This document shows, piece after piece, positions 25,499-36,580 of a DNA stretch of 64,000 nucleotides (positions within the stretch are counted from its first letter, which is position 1; the number at the start of each line of letters is the position of its first letter). The notes beneath the pieces were generated by a model. The model was not told the DNA's origin. It made no database searches and worked only from the letters and a program-made list of their open reading frames with translations. Origin of the DNA: Sparassis latifolia (Eukaryota; Basidiomycota; Agaricomycetes; Polyporales; Sparassidaceae). The stretch spans positions 2,170,001-2,234,000 of the forward strand of contig CM031563.1 of assembly GCA_018466975.1 (NCBI GenBank), written 5' to 3'. A program made the translations under genes and the position numbers.

Positions 25499-26690
25499 AT
25501 TCAACTATTTCTCCTGAAATGGTCGAAGTCATTCCCACCATCTCCAGAGTATGAACTAAAGTCATCTGACCCATCACTTCTGAGATCACCTTCAGGAGCT
25601 GCTGTTAGAGCTGTTCCTGGTGTAGTCCCCACATCATGTAAGGCATCGCTGATATCGAGGGTTGTACCCCGAATGGCCTCAGAGTCTGACTTAGGATCCT
25701 TTGATTGTACTCCTTGTCTGTCTCTCCCTCCTGCTGTGGTCAGGCCAACTGATGATATGCACTCTCAATAATTATATCAGGAGCATCTGTCATCAGTTCC
25801 TCAACTTCTGAGAGGTATAGTCCTCACTCAACCACTATTTCCTTGAGGAGTTCCTCATTCTCGAGGGGGCTGGATGATCCATTGGGTCAACCTCGTCCCC
25901 TGAGGAATTTTCAAGTTCTTCTATGAGCCTGCCAAACTGTTTGTTTTGCATTTTGTGCTTGACAGGTCCATTCATATGCATCATGAATGGCCTGCATCTC
26001 GTGTTCTTACATTTCCTGCAACACATCAAGTTTGCAGTTTGCTTCTTCTCAGGCTATTGAAGTGCCTCTCAGGCATTTTGTCTGCACATGCATTCTGATG
26101 AACTCATGCTTGCAGTGCTTCCTGGGGCCCTACCCTTAGTGCGACACATTTCATCTGCTAAGATTGGTGTCGATTGTGCTGGCGGGGCCAGTGACGGAAC
26201 CCTTTGTGAGTAATGTGAAGGGCATCATGGTGTCCTTCTCATTCTTGTCATTTTCATTTCTTTGCTGGCCTGGTGAGATCCAGTTGATCCCACTGGCATT
26301 CTGACATTGTGATCAGAGACCATTTCCTGCCTTCATTCATCCATTTGGTCTCCTTATGTTAGATGTAGGGGTTCGACATATAATAGTGCAGGAGATCATG
26401 AGACTGGTAATACCAGTCCCTGTCCACAGCTGGTTGCTCCTGGTTCTGGTGTGCCAGGTTCCATGCATACACCATCATGGGGTGCACTCTCAGCCATATC
26501 TGCCAGAGTCACATGCTCTGTTTGCCTTGACTGGAAGCATGTTATCTGTGTGTTTTTGGAGCCTTGACTTGCCATTGGGTGGCAAGTTAAGGTTTTTGAT
26601 GTCTTGATGAGGGTTTTTGCTGTTAAATAAAAGTCTTCACAGGGCGAAATGGACAGTAAAAGAGTGTCATGGGGGCAAGACCTTATCACA
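25499..26690 (-). mobile_element. Body of a short minus-strand LTR-C element
   Basis: The region lies between two LTR-C copies in the same (minus) orientation: 25498-25449 plus 17469-17435 as 3' LTR, and 26920-26690 as 5' LTR. At about 1.2 kb the body is too short for pol. Minus-strand frames give a gag-like start (MASQGSKNTQITCF, within 26689-26396) and a helical, charged stretch (26029-25835, with CCRKCKNTRC). No RT or integrase motif was seen. I infer a non-autonomous or internally deleted LTR element. Confidence 0.55.
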
Positions 26691-26920
26691 CTGAACCTCA
26701 GATACTGTGCACCAAGCTCTATTCTGGAGTGTCATGGTATATTAAGGTCATGGTGTGTAAAGTCTCTGACTTCAACACATCGACGCGTGCTCAATACATG
26801 CAGAGTGCATACAAATAATACACAATAGTTACATAATACTCAATGAGATTAGATAAGATTAGGGCACAAGTACCAAGCGGTACTTGTGCCCTGCAATACA
26901 ACAGCAGCATGTTACACCTA
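26690..26920 (-). repeat. LTR-C copy with intact palindrome
   Basis: Minus-strand LTR beginning TGTAACATGCTG at 26920. About 230 bp align with the plus-strand copy at 29190-29440 (shared landmarks TTGTATGCA, TGCATGTATTGAGCA, GTCAGAGACTT, ACACACCATGACCT and ATAGAGCTTGGT). The lower-coordinate boundary is approximate, because similarity fades near 26690. Confidence 0.8.
26862..26891. promoter_or_regulatory. LTR-C palindrome, 13-bp arms
   Basis: GGGCACAAGTACC, a 4-nt spacer AAGC, then GGTACTTGTGCCC: perfect 13-bp inverted arms about 30 nt inside the LTR start. It is conserved with small changes at 29214-29243 and, split by Ty3-B, at 17461-17469 plus 25454-25474. It could be a protein-binding site or an RNA hairpin. 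Confidence 0.85.
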
Positions 26921-29189
26921 CCCTCCAACCACATTGCTAAACTGCACGCCGGGACTATCCAGCACTCAGCACAGCTGCCCAAGGATGTGCAGGAGTCAAG
27001 GGATCAAAAGGCCAGTAAGATGGCCTTCCACCTGCCTCCAGTAACACCAATCCCAGGTGCAAAGAATGAGGACCCAATGATTGCTGAATCACATACCAAT
27101 GGACCTCCACTGAAGGCCTATCTGGAACAGGATACCCCTTTCCTGGCCACAGTCCAAAAGGGCTACAGTGAGGACCTATTATTCAGGAAGGTAGTTGAAT
27201 GCCCAATGGAATTCAGCACCTTTGTGATTTGAGACAAGACCTATATGGCCTCAGAAGAGGGAGAACATGGTGATGCTCCCACATAGCAATGCAACATAGA
27301 GCTGCAAGTGCAACTTCATGCAGTGGAAGTGGAAGCAATCATACAGCAACAATGAGTTGACGATCTATTAGGGGAGCATGAACATCTCCTCAGGCAGATC
27401 ACATCGAGTTCTGACGATCTTGATCACCCTTGGACTACCATGGGAAACTGAGTGAGGCTCCATCCATCTAAACTGAAATACCTATCTCCCCCAAGGGAGC
27501 AAAGGTATTTCCCCATCGATACTCACTGCCATCAAATGCAAATGGATCATGATGTCGATCACCAGTGCGATACATGACTGGGGGAGCACAGTAATACTTG
27601 CCCTACTCTGTGGTGAGTAGGCCGAGCTCTACCACACACCACACCTAGGGAATGCCCTGCCAGCCATCAAGGCACATGCCCCTAGCGCCACCACCAAGGA
27701 GTGGTGCCTTTGGACCACTGACTGATCCTGCCCTGAAACTGCTGGCTGACTATGCCTCTTGACCGTCAGCTTACTCCACCCCTATTCTCACCAAATCATG
27801 TATGCAGTGGGCCTATGAGCATCTCAACAATGATGAATCAAGGTCAGAGTCATCCATTGCAGAGGGTGACAATGAACCTGATAATGTCGAGGTCCAGTGG
27901 CTCAACAAGTAGTGCCAGAGAAACCATGACCCAATGAACTTGCCCAGGCAAGGAGCATCGAGGAGTAATGACAAGGGAAAGACTGTGCCACAGCCATCGG
28001 ACACTAATAATGGTGTCTCACTGGCCCTGCACAACTGGCCTGATATGTTTCCCCTACCAGTCAACATGCAGCTGTGGAATGTGACCAAGTGGTACAACTA
28101 TGTCTCCCAGTACATCAGCGACTCACAGCACCTCACTGATGCAGGCCCACGGGGGCAACAAGGACACACACACTTAGGTGACTGATCTCATCTGGCAGAT
28201 GCAGCAAGATGGATGCTTGACCATGTCCCACAGCATGATGAGTTTGCTCATATTGTGGTGACATCATAGCAGCTCTGGAGTAATTCACCCTCCGAGGCTC
28301 CACCTCCTCACAGGATGACCAACCCCACCAGCTCATTAACATTTGATGAGTGGGTAGCATGGTATGTGCAAAACCCTGCAAAACCGAGCCAGGTTCATTG
28401 GGCCATAAGGCACTTGAACAATAACTGCTCGGAGCCTCTGCTACACCAGGACCTGGAGGCAATGTGGCTTGCATGCTGCATAGCCCCCATCATCCCTTCA
28501 GGTGTACTGATGATAATGGCCTGCAATATGTTCATTGAGCACACTGCAGAACTCTTCTCCATCCTCGAACTGTATGCATGGATCATACAGACCAGACATT
28601 ACCCCATGGCAAACAACAATGAGCCGGCCTTGTTTCCCTGCTCATCCACCCAAAATTCTTCCATCTACAATGTCGCATGTGATGGTATACTGCTCATGGA
28701 TTTCATCTCATGTGAATTGGATTCTTTGAGGACTTCCACCACCACCACCAATCGAAGATGTGACCCCATTTGAGGGACACTTCCCAGTGGACCTTTATGA
28801 TGGATGTGCTTGGCTGATACCCTGACCCATGAGTTATTATTACTCATTGATGAGGACTTGGCAATGCAGCTGTCAGACCCCAAACCACCCACACTCAGTG
28901 CTGGCAATGCCTCTGCTGGCAGCAGTCAGCTAGGTCCCAACCCCAGAGTGACCCTTGAGGCTGGTGACCCCACCATGACATGGGCAGCCACTAGCTCATG
29001 CTGGTGTACCTCCAATTGACATGCCACTGTGAGCCATGGCTAGGGACATGACGTGTACCCTATCTATCATCACCTTGGCCCATCGTTTTACCTCATCATG
29101 CTGTCTCACCTCACATCATTATCTGCATCATCTACTCAATGGCACAGCCCGATGTAATGGCTCTGTGAAATGTGTTCAGTGGGGGAGGG
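26921..29189 (+). mobile_element. Degenerate body of a plus-strand LTR-C-related element
   Basis: The region ends in a purine tract GGGGGAGGG (29181-29189) directly before a plus-strand LTR-C copy, so it is read as the 3' part of a plus-strand element. Its ORFs are short: 26843-27232, with YLEQDTPFLATVQKGYSEDL; 27934-28185; 28315-28773; and 28804-29019. Adjacent frames join into a longer broken protein (HNWPDMFPLPVNMQLWNVTK ... SLTFDEWVAWYVQNP) that I do not recognise. No RT, integrase or protease motif was found. The left flank is an LTR-C copy in the opposite orientation, so this is not a simple LTR-flanked element. Confidence 0.45.
28315..28773 (+). CDS. Unrecognised element ORF, 152 aa
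   Basis: Longest open frame in the 26.9-29.2 kb body. It reads SSLTFDEWVAWYVQNPAKPS near the start and a hydrophobic middle (ACCIAPIIPSGVLMIMACNM). The frame before it (27934-28185) probably belonged to the same protein and is separated by a stop and a frame change. I do not know the family. Confidence 0.35.
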   Translation: MTNPTSSLTFDEWVAWYVQNPAKPSQVHWAIRHLNNNCSEPLLHQDLEAMWLACCIAPIIPSGVLMIMACNMFIEHTAELFSILELYAWIIQTRHYPMANNNEPALFPCSSTQNSSIYNVACDGILLMDFISCELDSLRTSTTTTNRRCDPI

Positions 29190-29440
29190 TGTAATGTGCC
29201 ACTGTTGTATTGTGGGACACAAGTACCAAGCAGTACTTGTGCCCTAATCTTATCTAATCACATTTTGTATTATATAATTGCTGTGTACTATTTGTATGCA
29301 CCTGCATGTATTGAGCATGTGTCGGTGTGATAAAGTCAGAGACTTAACACACCATGACCTGGATATATGCATAATGCTCTTAAATAGAGCTTGGTACACT
29401 GTATCTTGGGTTCAATGTAATAAGTTCTGCCCACCCTTAT
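29190..29440 (+). repeat. LTR-C copy, plus orientation
   Basis: Starts TGTAATGTGCC after the purine tract, contains the palindrome at 29214-29243, and matches 26920-26690 in reverse. A TATA-like TTAAATAGAG lies at about 29380. The right boundary is not sharp; similarity ends near 29435. Confidence 0.75.
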
Positions 29441-29489
29441 AATCTACCTGTATCTGAATATCACTTCATCTGAGTAATTCGTCTTCCTT

Positions 29490-31370
29490 TGGCAGAGGTT
29501 TTCAGTTTCTCATCCAACTTTGAGGGTCTAGGCCTAGTGGTACATGGTTCTGGAGCATGGGTGACATCATTGTCCAATATCTCATCACTAATATCTGCAT
29601 TTTCCAAGGGCAAATGTACTTCAATTGGCTGTTGTTGTTCCTAAGGGCAATGAGGTGGCTTCTCTTTTTTCACTATGATCAGGTGGCATGGCATATCAGA
29701 TATGCATACAGGCTTCACAATCTTGGCTTTAACTTTCAATGGAGGCATTAAAACTCTATTGAATGCATCACATCAGGCTGTTCTCATCTTGTGTTCTGGC
29801 CTACTTGGGGGTATCACATAGACATCTTCGAAATCACTCTCACCAGTCTCATCATTGGCATCACTTTTCTTGCCCATATCTTTGATATGTGTGCACATGC
29901 TCAGGGTGGTTTACTATAATAAGATGAGATTGAGGGGAGATCATTCAGTTGATGGCCGACATGAACAGCTCATTGTATCCTCTGTTGATCTGAGATCTAT
30001 CTTTCATTTGCAGATGTCCTTGCATGTTCTGCATGACCACTTCTTTGGCAATAAGATCATTGATGGGAGCACACTCTCCAATGTGATGTTCTGCCTCCCC
30101 ACATCTGTAGCACTGCATATCTGATGGTGATCTTGCCAGTCCAGGTGGAGGAGGCATGTTCAGGGCACTGAATGGTGAGTACTATAGCATGTGCAGTGGC
30201 AGTTGTCTTCCCAAGTGTCCTGGTGTTAGAGCATCCACTACTAGTTTCTGGATAATGGGAGTGATGAGTTGGTCAAGCTTGCAAGCATGAAAGTAGAGGA
30301 GTTCATAGTCAGGATCACTTAGAGACATGAAATTCAATTTTTTGACCAAATCTTTCACTTCTTCTTTCTCGCATACCACTGGTCATTTCCATATAACTTT
30401 GGCTTTGGCTTTTTAACTTCTGGTTCATTATCTGATAAATCTTCCACTCACTTTGTTGATCATCTCTTTGTGCTCCACTTCTTCTTCTTATTCTTGCACT
30501 TCCTTTGACATGTTTCTTTAGCACTAAATGAATCCTCTGAGTTACTTGAATTGTCATCCAAATCCAAGTTGTCTGAGTCATCACTCAAGTCTTTATCTTC
30601 TGAGGACAGTCAGTCCTGGTTGAATCGATTGCACTGCAGAATGGTTTCTGCTTTTGTGCATATGCTGCTCATGCTAAATAGAATAAACATGTCACACAGT
30701 TGGGGTCTGCGGCAAGCAAGCATGGTTCCAGGTCCTGCCAGAAAGTGCAGGGAATCCCTTTCCAGAAATAAAGTGCCTGTTTGATTTCTGAAATATGACC
30801 ATGATTCACTAGCCATCCAGCGACTGTGAGAAAGTTCCTTGGGTATTCCTGCCATGCACCTAAGTTCTTGATAGTAGGCTTCAACATGATTCTTTGGCCA
30901 AGGCTTCAAGGTCCTTAACCTTATATTGCCTTTTGTCTTGGTCAGGTCCATGTCATAAAATGTGAGAATGTCTCTCTTGAAGGTATTCCAGTCTGGCATG
31001 ACATAGGCTGGAAGTGATTCTATAAACTGATGCACACTTTGTGCATAATACTGCATGATGTTTTTGCTTGGTCCTCTGCAGTCATAATATTAAGCTGAGC
31101 ACACAGCCAGCTGTTTATAATGCTGCAGGAACCTTGCAACTTCTGCATAACTTTGATGAACCCTTCATTTCCAGAACTGGTAATTCAGCAATGCCAATTC
31201 AGCAATGCCGGTCACCATATTGGGCTGTGAAGTGTTGGTTGGGTAGGGCTGTAGTGTGGGATAGGCTGTCATGTTAACAGGCTTTAGATGTATGATTGAG
31301 ATAGCTTCAGGAAACAAGAGTCCTAACCCCCTCATGATGGGCTCCAGATGTCGACTTGAGATATGCATGA
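29490..31370 (-). pseudogene. D2: Ty3/Gypsy-type gag with zinc knuckle
   Basis: Minus-strand Gag. It starts at about 31368 or the inner Met in VNMTAYPTLQPY. The capsid region (31056-30610) reads SVHQFIESLPAYVMPDWNTF and KRDILTFYDMDLTKTKGNI, a pattern I know from basidiomycete Ty3/Gypsy Gags. A charged linker (30584-30182) follows, then CYRCGEAEHHIGEC, a perfect CX2CX4HX4C knuckle (about 30112-30071). The frame changes several times. The sequence fades into the LTR-C copy near 29490, so protease and later domains are absent; the element is 3' truncated. Confidence 0.8.
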
Positions 31371-31629
31371 GCCTTGGCTGGAGGAGCTTTTGGCTCTAGG
31401 TCAAGTGAGTGATACTTCCTGTGGTTCACTGAGCATGCCAAAAGGGAAAGTACACCATGCTATCATAGTTGTTCATTGATATCAAATTTATGATAGTGAG
31501 TTAAGGACACCTAAGCTATAAGTGTGTCTTATTGTTTGAAGTCAGAAGGGTAGTCTGCACAATACAGATGGGGGAATGTAGGTGTGGAATGCCTAGCAAT
31601 CATGTGCAAGGGCTTGCATTCTGTCTTCT

Positions 31630-31830
31630 GATATAATGCCTACAACCAGTGCAGGGCTTAATGGGTTTTCTTATACAATGCCTACAATCAGTGCAGGGCT
31701 TTCCGAGTCTTTGTCATTTTCCTATCCGGGTGCCTACAACTGTGTGCAAAGCTTACCGAGTCTTCTGTCTTCCTATCCAGGTGCCTACAACCATGTGCAG
31801 GGCTTACCGAGTATGCATATGTCCTATATG
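31630..31830. repeat. Short imperfect tandem repeat in the D2 leader
   Basis: GCCTACAA followed by a GTGCAGGGCTT-like word recurs four times (about 31638, 31680, 31731 and 31781) with CCGAGT after three of them. Spacing is about 42-51 bp. It lies in what I infer to be the D2 5' untranslated leader. Confidence 0.8.
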
Positions 31831-31879
31831 ATATGCTTGGCTGATAACCTTTCTATATGCTTTTTGAGAACTTTCTGAG

Positions 31880-32430
31880 AATGTTCGAGTATCTAGCAAC
31901 CATGCGCTAGACTACCGAAAGACACTAAATGAGAGTGTAGTAGTTGTGTCAATGCAACTCACTGCCAGCAGCTAAACTGACTGCTTCAGGATCCTTTTGA
32001 CTGTGAGTAACAGGCTGCAGGCAGGAGCGGAACAAAACTCCTTATTCTTTAGCTTATACACTTGTAGCGTAAGCTACAAGTGGAGGGAGAACTCTTTACT
32101 CATAGGGGCTATAAGTGAGGAGAGAAAACCGTGGATTGAAGCACCTCAAGGATCCTTTTATACTTCTCAGGTGTCACCCTATGTGACCATTATGTAATAG
32201 TGTTACATGGCAAATTGGCCAATAGCAAAATAAGAGCATGTGATCAAAGGAGAAAGTAGAAAAAATGTCTTGGAACCTTTGTGTAAATAGGGAAGATAAA
32301 AGTCTTGGGATCTCCATGTCCAATAGCATAAAGTGAGCAGGGAGAAATAGGGAGAGAGCACTTTCTGAGTTTTTCCCATCCAATAGCATAATGTGAGCAT
32401 CAGATGATATGCTCAGCCAATGTTCTCAGG
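31880..32430 (-). promoter_or_regulatory. Probable D2 5' LTR/promoter region
   Basis: On the minus strand, U3-like sequence with two copies of TTATGCTATTGGA (about 32390 and 32330) leads to a clear TATA box TATAAAAG (32162-32155). About 75 nt downstream is a perfect hairpin, CACTTGTAGC and GCTACAAGTG with a 4-nt loop (32059-32082). The gag frame begins about 700 nt further on. LTR ends could not be fixed, since no second copy is in the window. Confidence 0.55.
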
Positions 32431-32439
32431 TTCCATTAT

Positions 32440-33700
32440 GATTATATGACTTCTTCATCAAGTGCTTTATTGGTGGTTACATGTTCACAAGCCAAACACT
32501 TTCGGTGGTGCATGATAGCGAGTCTGAAAACAGGAATTTATCATATCCATCTTACTCCATATTTTCCCTTTAGCATAGTTGGCAAGGATATTCTTGACCC
32601 TCGGCAAGAGATGCGAGTTCAGAATAGTGTTTGCATTGAGTGCATGATAGTTGTTAACCCATCAGGGGAAGTGCTATAGGGTCAGCCTTGGGTACCAGGA
32701 AAGCAGGTGAGGCATAAGCCAAGTTGGAAGAGTGAATGTGTCTCACACCGAGGTGCTGTTGTATGAGGATAGACAAAGCTTCTTTGTACTTGCAAGTTGT
32801 GCTGTAAGAACACATGTGCATTTTTTGTAAAAAATGTCTGAGAAATCCTTAATGATGTCTTTTTCTAAGTCGAACAGGTGTTGAGATGCAGTGAGAGTTT
32901 CCAAATATTCTCTCACAGTGCTGGATAACTTGTCTCTTGTTGATGGGCAATGTGTGCTCATTAGCACTTGCATATCACCAAGCACAGACAGATTTTAGTT
33001 TGGTAACAACCTGGGCACAGACAGAGGAGATTTCTGTGAAAGATTCACACAATAATATACACAAAGAAAGGTGAGGTACTGTAATACAAGTGGAATTGCA
33101 CAGATCATGCTGTGTATCGTTATTAACAGTAGTATGAGAATAGACATCAACTATAATACAATTATGATTATGTGCAAGAAACCACAGTCAAAGAATGATG
33201 GGACAACATAGACTGGAGAAATAGTAATGGCATGGACAGATTTTGCAAACCAGAAGTTGGCAGGATCATACAGAGACAGCTTAAGTCATTTGAATAATTC
33301 AAAAATAATATGTTTACCATTACTTTGCATAGTGCGCTCAACACATTCAGCACGGTAGATGATGATGATGGAGTGTGAGTTTGAGACATAGTGGATCAGG
33401 ACTGTATGTGATCTATAATCAATTAATGAGTCAAATATTAGAGAAAACAATCTTGCAGGACCACTGGCAGAGCACTGCCAAGTCATATGTGGAATGTGTG
33501 GTGGTGCAAGGTCATCACTTGTGGAGTCAGCTGCAAGAAGACTCTGCACAGGTGACACTGCAACAGAGGATGGTAATAGTGAGGTGGTACTCACCAAGTC
33601 CTCCACATTGGAATTGTTGTTCGAGAATATTTAACACATTGATGGGCATGTTTGTGATGAGAAAACTAGACATACCCATAACAGCAGCAACTGGTTTGGC
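32440..33700 (-). pseudogene. D1: Ty3/Gypsy pol fragment (protease and start of RT)
   Basis: Minus strand. A protease-like region at about 33570-33290 (LIFDSLIDYRSHTVLIH, where the family has a DSG-type active site) is followed by a linker (DIIKDFSDIFYKK, about 32850) and the RT fingers: NNYHALNANTILNSHLLPRV and AKGKIWSKMDMINSCFQTR (about 32680-32530). The sequence stops before the YxDD motif, at the edge of the D2 LTR. There are several stops. Upstream gag-like sequence lies at 34000-35250. Confidence 0.78.
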
Positions 33701-33999
33701 CAAGTGTCTATAAGCACATTAGCCATGGCTCAGATGAGCATATGATACCTCAATTTGACTGAGAATCTGATGGTGCATTCTGTCACCTTATGCTGGCAAA
33801 GAAATTACAGCATTTGAGACATCCTTCATTGTCAAAAAGCAACTTGTGCTCACTGTTGGTGAGGTACAGGGCACAATCCCTGCCTACTGCACAGCCCATT
33901 CAGTCATGTTAGCTATCTGACTACCCAGCAGATGCTGACATTGTTGCTATCTGAGAGTGTCAATTCAACCCTATCGTGTTGTCAAACACCTCATCAAAC

Positions 34000-35250
34000 C
34001 ACTGCAGTTTTATGGTGAGTTTGACAACATGATGTAGGCTTGAATTGACAATAAGTATACAGGAATTAGATTAGAAGGTGTCTGCTGTTTGATGATGTGT
34101 GGAAGTCCATTATATGATACCACATTGTGCTTAATATAATGCCTTCTCCACTCCTGGCCAATCTGGCCCCACTCCTCTAAGAGAGACACAGGCAGATAAC
34201 AAGATGCGCTCAGATTGCAGATGGAAATTGTGAACTGAGAGGTTAGCGGATGACATGCCATCCACCTCCACTGTAAACCCTTATCTAGGACTGGCAGTTC
34301 TTACTTGGACAGCGAATGTCTATCATACAGCATATCAACCTCCATGATGAATGCACAGCCACTCTTGCCATTGCTCTGCCATCATTCTGAGCATCTCGTC
34401 AGCCCTGGTGGATCCTCACTATATAATGCAGATGAGAAAGACAAATGCTCACACTTAGTTAGAATCGAAGCTCCTCTTAGCATCAATGTGATTTCTTCAG
34501 GCTGTAACCTACAAAATAGATTCCATTATATTCCTCCATCACCTCCCAAAGCTCCCTTTGCACCTTCTGCCCATACTCTATCATATGCCCTGTCAACCAC
34601 TTTGCCATGTGGTCCAAATGCTGATAGTGGTCTTCCAGTTGCTCCACTGATGAATCTTACATGACGTAAACCCTCTCCTGCAAATCAAACTCTTTCAGCA
34701 CCATCCACCACAGCATGTGCCATAACCTTACCATCAGATCAGGCAGTTCAAGCCACCATGCAGAATATTCATCCAATTTATCAAGCTCACGCTAATTCCA
34801 CCAATACTCTACTGCAGAGTCAGACAAGTCTGGCAGTTTTGGCACCAGAAATAATGGCCGAAGTATGGCCCTCACATCAACATGGATCAGACAAATGGTG
34901 TCCAAGTCAGATGTACTTGCCACCAACATGCTGGCAATGACTCCATTCTGGCAGATAAGCTCGCTGGTGCCCACCAGACCGAGGTCTCTGTAAATTCCTC
35001 TGACTGTAAACTAATCTTCCAAATCAGTCACATTCAATACCGGATTCACAATAGCTCACGATCTCTCACCTTAACCCTTCTTCCTATTGGACCACAGCTC
35101 AGGGTTCAGCCTCAGGATTAAAGGCCAGCATCACCTTTTGCATCTGCCAAGTCTGGATTGCCAGAGCCATCTTGGCTCTTGTCAAAAGGATGGCTTGAGG
35201 GTCAGTGGACTGTGATGCTTGAGTGGACATAATAAGGATGAATAAGGATG
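34000..35250 (-). pseudogene. D1: gag-like remnant
   Basis: Minus-strand frames beginning near 35230 read STDPQAILLTRAKMALAIQT, WQMQKVMLAFNPEAEP (Gag N-terminus-like), then ILRPLFLVPKLPDLSDSAVE (34974-34792) and a helical stretch (EQLEDHYQHLDHMAKWLT). Stops and frame changes are frequent. Placement just upstream of the D1 protease/RT on the same strand supports Gag, but I rely on order more than on motifs. Confidence 0.5.
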
Positions 35251-35719
35251 AACAAGTGTAGGCCACCACCTGAGCCGTTCATATCAGATCATTATCTGAT
35301 GTCAGGTGACCAGTCATGTCACACAAAGCTCACTTCAGGGTACCCTTTATCCCTAGCTCTTAGCAACAAGATCTTCTATAGTATGTCATAGCTAAGAGCT
35401 TCTCAAGTGTCAGACTGACCATGGTACCTATTATGTCCCAGGGTATTCTGTGGGATTGCCCAGGGCATAGATACAATATAGGCTGGGCATATGGGATGAT
35501 TATTATGTGGGATATCCTACTAGGCTAGGACATTAATTGTTTATCCCAGTATTACTGGTTGTCCCATGGTGTTAGGGGTACATAAGGATGTCCCACTGTT
35601 AGCAGAAGATATATTTTTAAACTGTTGTATATTTGTTGTTTCATCTTTTCATCTACTGCTATACTGTATAAACCTTAATTACATAGTACAGTAAACCAGT
35701 GCTTTATTAACACTTTATA

Positions 35720-35795
35720 TAAAAATGGGACATTCCATTTTAAGGATATCCCATTTTAAGGACATCCCATTTTAAGGACATCCTAAAATGTGATT
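35720..35795. repeat. Short tandem repeat in the TIR element centre
   Basis: CCCATTTTAAGGACAT and variants occur three times in a row with a period of about 18 bp. No function is implied. Confidence 0.7.
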
Positions 35796-36580
35796 TATTT
35801 GTATGCTGACAGCTATTCAGGCTATTATTTGTCTGAATATATCTGTTAGACTACTATAATTACCTAAAGACCTCCACTAGTTATTGTATTATTAAGATTA
35901 GAGCAGGTCCTTAAATGGGATATCTCATTCTATAGCATAATGTCCCAGAGTATAAGAAGTCATTGGGTGAATGTGTTTGTGAATGCAACCTTACTGCAAT
36001 CTTAGGTCGAATGTCTTTCTTGCTTTGTTCAGGTACATTCTATAGTAGCAAACTTGACTGAAGTGTCTCTTATTTGCTAGTGTATAAGTAGACTGAGTTA
36101 CTGTGTTTCTTCTGGTTATTAATGAAAGTTATAGAATATTCATGTTAGATGCAATATACTAAAGGTGACATCACGTCAATTTGAACATTACATCAGAAAG
36201 ATATAATTACTTTTGAAACACGAGAATAAGAACTGTTGTTTGGCCTGTTATAGTTGTTCTTTGATCTAATGAACATGTTATACATACCACTAATAGTAAT
36301 TAGTATTATAACACTGCAGGTGAATATAAATCCTAGTATAGGATATCCCACTACTTGTGTATCTCCCATCTCATTTGAAGTATCAGTAAAGCACTGGTTT
36401 ACTGTACTATGTAATTAAGGTTTATACAGTATAGCAGTAGATGAAAAGATGAAACAACAAATATACAACAGTCTAAAAATATATCTTCTGCTAACAGTGG
36501 GACATCCTTATGTACCCCTAACACCATGGGACAATCAGTAATACTGGGATAAACAATTAATGTCCTAGCCTAGTAGGATA

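Noticed and set aside
25449..26920. LTR-C copies as SINEs or MITEs
   Set aside because: TG...CA-type ends, purine tracts at the inner borders and paired same-orientation copies fit LTRs better.
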